NCBI GenBank assembly: GCA_001986395.2
Contig: MQVO02000026.1
Location: 186,001-250,000 of the forward strand
From: Irpex lacteus
Lineage: Eukaryota; Basidiomycota; Agaricomycetes; Polyporales; Irpicaceae
Direction: 5' to 3'
DNA length: 64,000 bases
A program made the translations under genes and the position numbers. The notes under the pieces were generated by a model that saw only the letters and a list, made by a program, of their open reading frames with translations, had not been told where the DNA came from and searched no databases. The number at the start of each line of letters is the position of its first letter. The first letter of the stretch is position 1. Of the stretch, positions 22,113 through 32,487 are shown one piece after another.

Positions 22113-23669
22113 ATGGCCATGCGACTGCACTCCCTGACTCCTGCACTGGCGGCCGCTGCGCCTTACCCTGACGATAGTCCAATTGCCAAACTTCCTGATG
22201 ACGTTCTCATGCATATTTTCACACTCGGCGTTGAGCTTTACAAGTGGCGTCCAGACGGGCTTACGCACCACGCTAGCTGGCTGCTTGAACATGGTCAAGA
22301 GTGGAAGGACAACAACGTTCCATTTTGCACTTTATTCCAGGAGACTGTGTCGCAGGTGTGCAGTGATTGGCGGCGCGTCGCCTTGAACACTGCTTCGCTC
22401 TGGACGACTCTCAACTTTTCCGACGCTGGCCCAAGCGCAAGGTCGCTGTTGTACATCACCAGGTCGAAGAACGCTCCTCTTGATATTTCCATCACGTTTG
22501 ATCCCCGCACAGACACGGCACAGTGGAACCAGGCTCAGCTTATCGAGATTCGCGGAGAAAACCTCGACCTAATCATGGCCACCCTACTACCTCACCTCTC
22601 TCGCTGGAGAATGTTTTTCTTCTGGGCCTACGATCCGACCTATTTGAACGACCTAGTGAGCAAGCTCGCATATGCGGACGCGGCACCTCATCTGGAGGTG
22701 CTTATGCTGAATGCGTACACGCCCCCCTACTCGGACGATAGGAATGCCCCGGATGAACCTTCGGATAGTGCAGCACACGCATGCGATAATCATCGACTTT
22801 TCGCCGGAGAGATGCCCAAGTTACGCGTTCTCAGCATATCCCGGGCAATTTTCTCCTGGGAGTTATCCGATCTCCTGGAGAGTAATCTCACGTCCCTAAC
22901 CATCGCGCAATGCGGACAGGATATAGGGTATCATCTGTCATCCGGCGACTTGATCTGCCTACTTCAAAACTCCCATGACCTTCGCAACCTGACACTCGAA
23001 TGGTTCCAGGATATGCAGGAAGAGAGCTGGGAAGACGTGTCAGTTGTATTGCCGGCGCTGACCCATCTCTCCGTGGCTTTTCTCGACCATACCGACATTG
23101 TTACATTCCTGGCGCATGTCGCCCTCCCGAATTTGCGAAGCCTCACCTTGCTTGGTAACACTACTACACGCTATGCTTTCTCCAACAACGCATACGACCT
23201 GATCAAGGCCCTCTCGAAGACCACCATCTTAGAGGGGATAACACATCTCAAGCTGTCGCGAGTATCACTCTACCTTCAAGGTCCGAAAGCCGCCCGCACG
23301 GCCGTTAAATTCTGTCGTAAACTCAAGAGTGCGGAGACGTTGGATGTTACATGGGATACTGCTGCTGACGACGGATTTTTGAAGGCCTGGAAGCTACCGA
23401 GGACCTTCCCTCGTGTCAATACGCTAGTTCTGAGGGGCTGTAGCGGCAAACTGGTGCGGCGGTTGGTGGAGAGTAACCATGGTCGTCCGCTAGCACGAGT
23501 ATTTCTCGCAGACCAGGCCTGGAATAAAGTCACCGCGGACTTGATCACACTTCGGGCAAAGGAGGAAGGTTGGGGTGGCCCGGATGTTGAGTATATAGAT
23601 CTCAACCCCGAGTTGGAGGCGACGTTTGACTCAGACGTCGACTCGGAATGCGACTACGAAGAGTACTGA
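22113..23669 (+). CDS. F-box protein, paralog C
   Basis: One frame of 518 residues without introns. The N-terminus MAMRLHSLTPALAAAA leads to the F-box (IAKLPDDVLMHIFTLGVEL) and VSQVCSDWRRVALNTASLW. The middle holds RSKNAPLDISI and MPKLRVLSISRAIFSWELSD. The C-terminal end KEEGWGGPDVEYIDL is followed by an acidic tail ending YEEY. It is very close to paralog D over its whole length and in its upstream DNA, so the two are products of one duplication. A leader intron (about 22053-22098) is likely: GTAAGT donor, CTGCAG acceptor just before the ATG. It is probably an SCF substrate receptor with unknown target. No transmembrane or signal sequence is seen. Confidence 0.93.
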   Translation: MAMRLHSLTPALAAAAPYPDDSPIAKLPDDVLMHIFTLGVELYKWRPDGLTHHASWLLEHGQEWKDNNVPFCTLFQETVSQVCSDWRRVALNTASLWTTLNFSDAGPSARSLLYITRSKNAPLDISITFDPRTDTAQWNQAQLIEIRGENLDLIMATLLPHLSRWRMFFFWAYDPTYLNDLVSKLAYADAAPHLEVLMLNAYTPPYSDDRNAPDEPSDSAAHACDNHRLFAGEMPKLRVLSISRAIFSWELSDLLESNLTSLTIAQCGQDIGYHLSSGDLICLLQNSHDLRNLTLEWFQDMQEESWEDVSVVLPALTHLSVAFLDHTDIVTFLAHVALPNLRSLTLLGNTTTRYAFSNNAYDLIKALSKTTILEGITHLKLSRVSLYLQGPKAARTAVKFCRKLKSAETLDVTWDTAADDGFLKAWKLPRTFPRVNTLVLRGCSGKLVRRLVESNHGRPLARVFLADQAWNKVTADLITLRAKEEGWGGPDVEYIDLNPELEATFDSDVDSECDYEEY

Positions 23670-23933
23670 GACGGCAGTGTATGACATCTACGTATACGAG
23701 GAGAGCCACATAAGGAGACAATGCAGGTAGAATGTACACTAGTCCATCTCCGACGGAGTGAAATATTGGTTTGGATAGCTGTAGCAGTAACGCTAGTCAA
23801 AATGTCTATATGATATTGTACATGTGAGATCCTGAAATGTGACGAGAGGTTTCGCCTTTCACTGGCATGGGATCTCATGCACTGCCCAAGCAACTTCGGC
23901 CGCTCACGATAGTAGCTTTAGTACACGTCTGCG

Positions 23934-25776
23934 TTATGATCGACTTCCCCCTTTGACCGCGTGAGCGATCGCCTTCCGAACTGCCTCCTCAACGTTAGCA
24001 GCCTGAAACGTAGGCTCATGTGCCGGGCGGCCATCTGCGGGATCGTATACGCCTGTATGAACGAGCACGGAGTTCCATCCTGCTCCATTCGCACCGGCAA
24101 TATCTAGAAGGCGAATGAGTCAAAAGAAAGCCCTAGTGAACAGACCACTGCAACGGTACCTGATGCTGGGTTATCTATATGAAAGAAATGATGAGTAAAC
24201 CGAGCTCGACATCATAGCGAGAAACTCACCGCCAACCATGAAACTTGATTAATATCGTACGATCAGTTCGATATATGTGAATACGGATAGAGAAACGTAC
24301 ATTTGGGGCGATCTTGCGCTGTTGCCGCCTTGTACTTCAGCGATTCGGTCTTTGAGGACCTTTTCCGCAAATTTGTACGTCGCCGTCGTGGGCTTGCCGA
24401 ACTGCAGGTATGGGTATGTCGTGCCTGTGGCTGCCTAGATAGTCATAAGCTATATAAGCGCAATGGTTTCCCGGGAACTACAATATAGTACCTTATACAC
24501 AGCCTGGAAAGCTTCCTTGAACGCGCCTTGACCTAACCTTGGCCTTGGGAATTCGTTTCTCCACAGTAAATCTGGATTACAGAATACTAGATCAACGTCT
24601 GGATCGACGGAGGCCGGAAGATGCGGTCCACCGACGACGCCTCCGGATCTGATGACGTCTAATGCGATTTGGGTGTCCAGGGCCCAATCTCGAGGGTCAT
24701 GGAAAACAAGGATGGCACGGAACGAAATGTCGGAAAAGTCGGCTTTCTATTATATAATCAAATGCATCAGCCTGAGCAAGCGTTTCAAAGAGGGATGAGG
24801 AAGTAGATATACCTGTGCAGAAGCTTTCTCTTCTTCTGTTAACGAACGGAATGGCCAAACTCTGCAGGAAGAGTAAGCGCTTCAAATAAGGACGAGGAGC
24901 AAAGAATTCCGTACGAGGAGTTCCAAGCTTTGATGTCTAGCGTCGAATATGGGTGCTTGAAGCCGTACCTGCATGATACGGACAGCTCAGCACAGTGCTA
25001 AAGCCGGGGTTTGGTACGTAGGCTTACCCACGAGCAACATCAAGTATATCTTGCCTGCCACCAAGCACAAGCACCGGTTGATCGGCGTACTTATGTGCAA
25101 GGCTCTTTAGGATGGTATGCGCCTGTATATACTGTGATAGTTCAATCTAACAGCGAAATCATACACAAGTATCAGCCACCGGTTCTCAAGGTTAGTACAA
25201 GGAAAACATGGTAGCCTACCGGATGATCGAGCATTTTGCTCAGCTTTTTACATCTCTCTTCCTCAGAGATGCCGCCTCCGTTTGTAAGCTTAGAAAACGT
25301 AACAAGGTCAGTAACACACTCATGCTGTGTATGTTTGTTTCCCTCACTAATATATAGGGAATCTTGCTTTGCAAGATACGTTAGCACATAAGTAGAACGT
25401 AGAGTCGAGAAGTACACTTACATTCCGAGTTCGTTTTCACCTTCAAGAATCCTCAAGGCGCGTTTAGCTTCCGGAAGGACGTTACTACCCTGGATCAGAA
25501 CGCCATCCTGCATATGATATTAATGCCAATCATCATAGAGATAGAACCATGAATGTACTGTACTATATCAAACACAAAAGCTACTGGAGATTCCCTTGTG
25601 GCTCGCGAAGCCGCTATAAGCGCAAGTCCGTGAGCCTTACCTCGATGGAAAAATAACCTGATTTACTTACCAGCGTCTCTTTGAATATACCGAACACTCG
25701 ATCTAATGTTAGAGTAGATCAAGCTTCGATTCAGAAGTCTACTTTCGAAAGCGCGAGGGCATTGCACACGTAACAT
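23934..25776 (-). CDS. HAD-superfamily protein, HDHD5/CECR5 type, probably mitochondrial
   Basis: Thirteen exons within 1.84 kb join in phase to 371 residues: 25776-25671, 25613-25564, 25507-25422, 25366-25348, 25288-25220, 25122-25028, 24968-24915, 24861-24813, 24746-24492, 24434-24301, 24243-24230, 24174-24160 and 24103-23934. The arginine-rich N-terminus (MLRVQCPRAFESRLLNRS) looks like a mitochondrial presequence. Motif I is FVFDIDGVL with the two catalytic aspartates, then IPYILLTNGGG, FHDPRDWALDTQIALDVI, FGKPTTATY and finally MVGDNPASDIAGANGAGW with the metal-binding aspartates. Length and motif order match the CECR5-type HAD IIA family, whose substrate is not established. Exons 4, 11 and 12 are only 19, 14 and 15 nt. 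The gene lies between the two duplicated F-box genes, on the other strand. Confidence 0.9.
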
Positions 25777-27079
25777 CTCGAGTACCGGTAAGGTGGTGGC
25801 GGTTTCGGTCAGAGACGGATTCCGGCCGTAACACTCTAAAAGGCAGGCAAGAGCTTCCGATCCTAACAAGGCCAAACAGAGGGCGTGTCGCACTGTCGCT
25901 CCCTCCAAAGATTCCGGGCGCAGTGCAGGATATCTACAAGAAGGATGGAGCTTTATTAGGGCCGTGAACAAACCTTCATCCTCGTACTTCAACTTTATGC
26001 TCTCTCGGTGGAAGTTCAACGTTCAGTTGCACCCACTGCCGGACATTACCGGCTGACGCTATCGCGGCGTACAGGGCGTCCAATGACGTTCACCTTCATA
26101 ATGCATCTTAAGCAGAAGAGACTGCTCCCAGTGACTGCTAATCTCGCTGGTGAATGGATCGACGAGCAGGAGGGGTGAGCGGAGTTATTTCAATCTGAAA
26201 ATCCGTGGTACGTCTGTGTTAACGTGGACAAGGTTCTTGGAGGTGGCTAACGCACCTATCAAATTCGGTAGCATTTTCACAGGCAGTTGTAAGCTCTTGA
26301 CGATGTAGTGAATGTACGGCCGGAGGCCTGTCCGTTGTCTCGGGCTCCTCGTACGGAAGTCGTGGCAGAGTGTACTTAATGACGAGTCGGCTTCGACTTT
26401 GGAGACGGATGTCTTGGAACCGTAGCCCTATCCTGTCCAAATTGAATTCGAAGGATGCTTTGGAACGTGCCGTCTTGATTGTTTTCTCCTAAGGTCTATC
26501 GCTAAATCCTATACGTGACTCCGAAGCAAACTTGGAGCCTCAGCTCACCAAAATCGAGTGAGTAGCATTTATTTTGAACCCTATCGTCGAATTGAATTCC
26601 TAACAGGCACGGCTCTAGAGAGGCTTGAACGGCGTACATGGGTGTCTCCGTCCCCGGCTGGCAATATGTCGACTTCTTCCACCAAGGGAGGTGGTATCAA
26701 GGATCAATATGCAAAAGGCCGGCACAGGAAGGTGGTGCGTACCACAGATGTTCTATTCTGAGGAGAGGAGCAACAAGTACACCCGTTGCCAGTCCGGTCG
26801 CAACATGCTGTGCCCCGACGCTGTTGCTTTCGACCCAGGAATCTGCTCCCCAGCGGGAGTGGCGGTACTGATTGGAACCGTAATGGAAACGAAGCTAGAA
26901 CACGTGTGAGCTCCAATCTTCAAGTTTCGCTTGGGATAGAAATTGAAGTTGATCACTGACAAGACTCAGGCTCAGGCTCATACCGTATTGCCGTGTACAC
27001 AAGGAGAACCCGCTTCTTGTAACTCAGACGACGTGCATAGCGGCCAACGAAGTTCTTGGAGTCTTGTTACTTTTATATC
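25777..27079. other. Stretch with no recognised gene
   Basis: Only short open frames on both strands and no family motif. Similarity to the upstream region of F-box C begins near the right end. Confidence 0.4.
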
Positions 27080-27560
27080 CACGATATCTAGCTGCCAATA
27101 CTTCGACCGCGGGCGGCGGGGTCGAAGTCGGGTACGGCCCAGTGACGCTAGGTGACATCTTGGGCCAGACGTTATGATTCCCCTCGTCCGACTGTAGTGA
27201 ACACAAAACTGGAGGATATTCCATTTATCTTTAGCCATAGCCACGGTCATCGAGGTGTCTTTGTTGCGAATTCAGTAACGTACACAGATTCTCTGATATA
27301 CTGAAATCACCTTGATAGCTTCTATAACAACGCAATGGCCACCGGTAGTAGCTCTTTGGGGCAAAAAGCCCACCGCACAATATTAATCGAGACTGTAGAA
27401 CGGTGAGCAGATCAGGAAGGAAACAAGCACTTGTCTGACAATTTTGGGCCGTCGCCGTAGATCACGACCCACGATGAATTAAAAACGGGCCAAAGCAACG
27501 ACGGATGGCATATCATAATGGCTCACATTGCAATGGCACTTCAGTGCCTTTGTTAGCCGT
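27080..27560 (-). pseudogene. Relic of an unidentified minus-strand gene, copy 2 of a duplicated pair
   Basis: This is the counterpart of 21030-21560. The complement reads GGHCVVIEAIK before a GTGATT donor and TSMTVAMAKDKW after it. Upstream, the frame equivalent to copy 1's FLIYRTYAIYRNG is broken by stops, so this copy looks more decayed. No domain is recognised. Confidence 0.35.
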
Positions 27561-27851
27561 CACGAAAGTTGAAGATGTGCCTTCGAGAACCGTCCTCTGT
27601 GTTCCTTGATCTAATGGGTAAGTACATGGGCACCGTACCTCTTGGTCATTTTTGTGACCCACCAAGCTGACTGGAACTTGCAGGCCAATGCAGGCCCATT
27701 CATACACATTTCCAAGTCAGCTAGCAATGTTGAACGACAACTGGCATGCTTCTCGGAGACCGTCTGGGTCTCGAGGCGGCGTGAAGAAAGACGAAATCGA
27801 TTGCAAGTCACGACAGGCTGGTCACAACTCGGCCACTGCCGACAATTATCC

Positions 27852-27915
27852 GTAAACTGCCCTTTAGGGCAATTGCAGAAGCAACTGCCTATTCGGGAGC
27901 GGAGTACGAACCCTT
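27852..27915 (+). promoter_or_regulatory. Shared F-box upstream module, copy D
   Basis: AACTGCCCTTTAGGGCAATT, with one arm base changed and the spacer inverted relative to copy C, is followed by GCAACTGCCTATTCGGGAG and CGGAGTACGAACCC. It lies about 170-230 bp before the ATG at 28083. Confidence 0.55.
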
Positions 27916-28082
27916 CTGGGTTCAAAGTGCTGGTCGTGTAGCTTTTAATCCTTAACCACAGACCACAACGATACGCTCTCTTCAAGGAATCTCCCCATCT
28001 TATTCATCGTTTCTCGCAGTGCGTAAGCCCTACTACATATCAATGGCTTCCGTTCGAACTCATCACCGTTTCAGACACAATC

Positions 28083-29660
28083 ATGGCCATGCAATTGTAC
28101 TCCTTGACACCTGCATCGGCGGCCGCCACGCCTCGCTCCGACGATAGCCCAATTTCTAAACTTCCTGACGACGTCCTCATGCATATCTTCACACTCGGCG
28201 TTGAACTTTACAAATGGCATCCCGACGGACTCACAGAGCTCGATTTCCTGCGACGCGGTCAAGAATGGGAGTCAGACAACGGGCCATTCAGCACATCATT
28301 CCAGGAAGCCGTATCTCAAGTGTCCTCTGGATGGCGACGCGCTGCGTTGGGCACCGCTACTCTGTGGACAACCCTCAACGCCTCTGGCGCTACCCCAAGC
28401 GAAAGGCTCTTGACATACATCGCCAGGTCAAAGGCCGCTCCGCTTGACATCTACGTCTCGTTTATCCCCGGAAGATACTCATGGAGCAGAGTTCAGTTTC
28501 CCCATGGCGAAGCGCATCTCAGCCTTCTCATGGGTGCTCTCCTACCTCACGTTCGTCGTTGGAGAATGTTTCTCTTTTGGACCAACGATACAATGCACTT
28601 GAGCAACCTTGTAGAAATGCTCGTAGGCGTGGGTGCGGCCCCGCAACTAGAGGTGCTTATGTTGGACGCACGCACGCCCGAGTACACGGACCACACCAGC
28701 GCCCCGGATGACTCGGAGCCTATGGATCGTGAAGCCCATGCACGCGATCACTGTCGCCTTTTCTCTGGACAGATCCCCAAATTACGCATCCTCTCTATTT
28801 CCCGGGCTATTTTTTCTTGGGAATTATCCAATCTTCTGGAGAGTAGTCTCACGACCTTGTCCATCACGCAGTGCGGACACGAAATCGGGTATCATATGTC
28901 ATCCGGCCAGTTGACACGCCTACTTCAAGCCTCTATGCGCAACCTCCACACCTTGTCGCTTGAATGGTTCCAGGATTTCCAAGAAGAGAGCTGGAAAGAT
29001 GTGGTTATCACGTTACCGGCGCTGACTCGCCTTTTGATATCTGTCGTCAATTTCTCGGATATCCTAACGTTCATGGCACATGTCACCCTTCCGAAACTGC
29101 AGAGCCTCGCCTTGTATGGCAATGCCCTCTACGGCCTCCGGGAACAAAACACATACGAGCTTTTCACGACGCTTTCGAAGATCCCTGCATTGAAGAATCT
29201 CGTACATCTCCAGTTGTCCGATGTATTGTTCTGCCCGATGGGACCCAAAGCCACACGCAAAACCTCAAAATTCTGTCGTCAACTCAAGAGCCTGGAAATC
29301 CTAGAAGTTACGCGCAGTATCACTAACGATCGCGGGTTCCGAAAGGTTTGGAAGGTAGAGAAGGCGTTTCCTCGCGTGCACACACTGGTTCTACGAGGCA
29401 GCCGCGATACCCTGTTGCGAAATCTGTTGGAGACAAACCGCGGCCGTCCTTTGACGCGCATATATCTCTCAACCGGTGGCCAGGCTGATGATAAAGTCTC
29501 TGCGGACCTGATCACACGTCAGGCGGAGGAGGAAGGTTGGGGTGGACCAAAAGTGGAGTTTATAGACCTGGATCGTCCTCTGGAACCTCTGGACTATTGG
29601 GACTTTACCACGGAGGTGAACTCGGAGTGGGATGTGAATTCCGAGCCAAACTCGGACTAG
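28083..29660 (+). CDS. F-box protein, paralog D
   Basis: One frame of 525 residues. The order of blocks is as in paralog C: MAMQLYSLTPASAAAT, F-box ISKLPDDVLMHIFTLGVEL, VSQVSSGWRRAALGTATLW, RSKAAPLDIYV, IPKLRILSISRAIFSWELSN, and EEEGWGGPKVEFIDL before an acidic tail ending EPNSD. The cysteine of the VSQVC block seen in the other three copies is serine here. A leader intron (28023-28074, GTAAGC to TTTCAG) ends just before the ATG. The duplication with paralog C includes at least 1.1 kb upstream, while the HAD gene between them is not duplicated. It is probably an SCF substrate receptor with unknown target. Confidence 0.93.
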   Translation: MAMQLYSLTPASAAATPRSDDSPISKLPDDVLMHIFTLGVELYKWHPDGLTELDFLRRGQEWESDNGPFSTSFQEAVSQVSSGWRRAALGTATLWTTLNASGATPSERLLTYIARSKAAPLDIYVSFIPGRYSWSRVQFPHGEAHLSLLMGALLPHVRRWRMFLFWTNDTMHLSNLVEMLVGVGAAPQLEVLMLDARTPEYTDHTSAPDDSEPMDREAHARDHCRLFSGQIPKLRILSISRAIFSWELSNLLESSLTTLSITQCGHEIGYHMSSGQLTRLLQASMRNLHTLSLEWFQDFQEESWKDVVITLPALTRLLISVVNFSDILTFMAHVTLPKLQSLALYGNALYGLREQNTYELFTTLSKIPALKNLVHLQLSDVLFCPMGPKATRKTSKFCRQLKSLEILEVTRSITNDRGFRKVWKVEKAFPRVHTLVLRGSRDTLLRNLLETNRGRPLTRIYLSTGGQADDKVSADLITRQAEEEGWGGPKVEFIDLDRPLEPLDYWDFTTEVNSEWDVNSEPNSD

Positions 29661-30092
29661 TGACTGGGACGAGGAGTAATGCATGATGAATGGAATTATT
29701 GTGACACAGGTAGAAAGTAATATGAGTAGCCAGCAATATATGATACACTGGACGTCTCTTCAGCAGAAGCGGTCAAGGAGTATGATCAATACTTCTTTAA
29801 CAAGCCCCAAGTATTTATTCCCTGGCTATATCTACTGGAACGTCGACGATATGTCACAGCGATTGAGGTAAGGTTCCGTGCACTTCTATCAACGTCGCTC
29901 ACCCATGAACCTTGTTAAGCATAAGGGCAGTCGACGAGTATCTGGACCTCTTTGTGGTGCTCCTTCCATGGCTTGTGATTGGCACGAAAAGTATTGCCGG
30001 ATAGATGCGATTTCCAGTGAACAGCAGGATGATATTAACGAATATTACGAGTAAGATTAAGCAGCTAGTTCACTAATTTAAGAAAAAGCAAT
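29661..30092. other. Intergenic DNA between two convergent genes
   Basis: Shared 3' region of F-box D and the DEAD-box helicase. It is A/T-richer than its surroundings and no gene is seen. Confidence 0.4.
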
Positions 30093-32311
30093 CTATAGAA
30101 GGGCATTGACCTTCTTCCGCACCTCCTTGTGCTTCGTCACTCCTCTCCCCTTCGTTTTCCCAAATATCACAACCGTTCCCCTCGCACCAGCCCGACCAGT
30201 CCTCCCAGCACGATGCAAGAAGTCGATCATGTTCCTCGGGGGGTCGACGATGAAGACGTTCTTGATGTCCGGAGAGAAGTCGAGCCCTCGTGACAACAGA
30301 GATGTCGTAATCAAGACGTGGGGCTCTTCGGTTGACGCAGTCTTCGCTGGCTTTTGCGAGTCTTCTGTGGACTTGCGAGGTAATGGCGTGCGGAGGAAGG
30401 AGTCGATATGATGATTGTTTCCTCTCTTCCGTGCATCAGCGGTACTGGTCAACGCGACGTTCGGCATGCCCTTCTCAGCAAGATACTTTCCGAACTCTGC
30501 GACCTTGGCACTCTTGTTACAGAACACGAGCACCTTCGAGCGTACGCCGGAGCCATGAGCGGTATCGCTGTACCAGATGCGTCGAATACGTGCTTCGATG
30601 TCAGCGGCGCGGTTTCCACTCATCCATGGAGCATGTTCTGTTTTGAGCGTAGATGGAAGCTTGTGGAGATTGGGTGAGGCAAGACGTTTGAGGTTCGGGT
30701 GATAAGTGTCGAGGTAAGTCGCGAGAGAGCTGGGGATAGTGGCAGAGGTCAAAAGCAAGTTAAATGGATAATTGACAGGCCCTTCCTCGCCAGTGACAGG
30801 GTGTCCACGAGCGGCGGCTATGTCAGCCAATAGCATCCGTGTTGCGTCTTTGAAGTCGGGATCTGGAAAGTCGTCAGTCAACGTGCGCTGATCGAGATGC
30901 GCCGATGCTTACCGAAGAGCACATCTGCCTCGTCAACAATCACCCATTCAACTCGTTCGAGACCGACCTCAGGTTCACCAATCACGAATTTGCCGTGTTT
31001 CTTGTTACTCTCGCTCGACGACTCGAGCACCTTGCTCCAGTTCCAACCGTGTCCGCGCACCATCTCCAAGACCTTCGACGTAGTACCAACCAGGACATCT
31101 ACGGGCCTCTGAGTATTCGAGTCTTGCGCTATAGGAAGTCCATATTCGTCAACTGCAGACAGTTTTGCGGCAGAAAGAGGTTTCGAGGACCGGAGAGACG
31201 TATTGGCCTGAGACGCGCAGATTACTCGAAGCTTGATATTGTGCAGAAGGGACTTCGCCATCCCAGACAGCTGACGTGACAGCTCATGAGTAGGTGCAAG
31301 AACGATGGCACGAGGATTAATCGTTCTAGTAGAGTTGGTCGACGAAGGTTGTGAGGACTTCTCGCTGAGTTCGGTAGTCTTGAGGTCCTGGAGCATAGGA
31401 AGCATGTACGCGAATGACTTGCCAGATCCCGTCTCAGAAGCGAGCAAGTACTCTCGCCAGGATGATTTTGGTGTAGGGGTGAAGAGGTGTTTCAGGGACA
31501 GCGACTGGATGGGTGTGGGTTTCGCTTGTTCGCCGAGGACATCGTGTATGGAGGTACGCAGTCCATCCAGGAGAGGAGGTGAGGTAAACTCAGACGGTAG
31601 CCCACGCGCGGGTTCCGTTTTCGTAGATAGGTCAAACTCCTCCGCGATAACATCCTCTGTATGAGCAGACTCTCTGCCCGAACCGGTAGACTGTCTGTTT
31701 GGTTGACGTCGAGGAGCAGAAGTAGAGGATTTATTGCTGCTAAAGCCTGGGCCAAGGCCGTCAGTCTTGCGTTCTGGTCTTCTGCTACTGCTGAAGCCTG
31801 AGGTTGGGCTTTCAGCCTTGCGTTCTGGTCTTCTGCTACCGTTGAAGCCTGAGGCAGGACCGTCAGACCTGCGTTCTGGTCGTCTGTTACTGCCGAAGCG
31901 TGAGACGGGGCTGTCAGACCTTCTGCGCTCCGGCCGTCTGCTGGAGTCGAAGCTCCTTCGTTCACTGCCATCTTCAGAGGATCGTACGTGCTTCCTAGGT
32001 TCACGAGGCTTGAGCCCGAAGTGTGGCACACTCTCGCGCTGGTAAGCTGCTCGAGGTGCAACTTCAAGTCGCTTCGGTTTCCCAAGGCCTTCTTTACTTC
32101 TCGGAGTCAGGTCTTTGGCTAGCCGTGTCCTAGAAGAGCCTATATTACACATTTCAATATAGTTAGCGAAAACAATTCTTCTTCACACACCTCTGTCTCT
32201 TTGCATGCCTCTGGCTGCCAGTGGAACGCATGTCGTGTGGAACGAGTATGACAGCAGTTCGAGAGGCAGGACGTTTTTCGTCCGCAAGCTCTGACAAAGT
32301 GTTAGCGACAT
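30093..32311 (-). CDS. Mitochondrial DEAD-box RNA helicase, MRH4 type
   Basis: Three exons (32311-32191, 32139-30913, 30862-30093) give 705 residues. The N-terminus MSLTLCQSLRTKNVLPLELL, followed by YSFHTT, is basic and hydroxylated like a mitochondrial presequence. After a repetitive arginine-rich linker come the helicase motifs: Q-like PTPIQSLSLKHL, motif I ASETGSGKS, Ia APTHELSRQL, II VDEADVLFD, III TSATIP, then VLVFCNKSAK, ITTSLLSRGLDF and VI HRAGRTGRAG. The spacing and the long insert before motif II fit fungal Mrh4, which is needed for assembly of the large mitochondrial ribosomal subunit. Motif I ends in serine instead of the usual threonine, which keeps the hydroxyl. The first exon is added because its phase and presequence fit; without it the protein would lack a targeting signal. 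Confidence 0.88.
31735..31960 (-). repeat. In-frame minisatellite coding for RRPER repeats in the helicase linker
   Basis: About four units of roughly 57-60 bp encode variants of SSRRPERKxxxxxxGF in the MRH4-type helicase. Units share RRPER and GF and differ in between. The array lies in the linker between presequence and helicase core. Confidence 0.75.
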
Positions 32312-32487
32312 AGTATAATCGGGTCCTCAATTATCAACTCTTCAGGTAGTCTGCATGGGGCTGATGGTGGATGAGGGCAAAAGCAGGAAGACCTGCTAAA
32401 TTATTTGAGCGCTCAAGCACATCTGCACGCTGGCTTCCGCTTCGGGCCAAATACGACTTCGTCACCAACCACCACCACCCACAAAAT

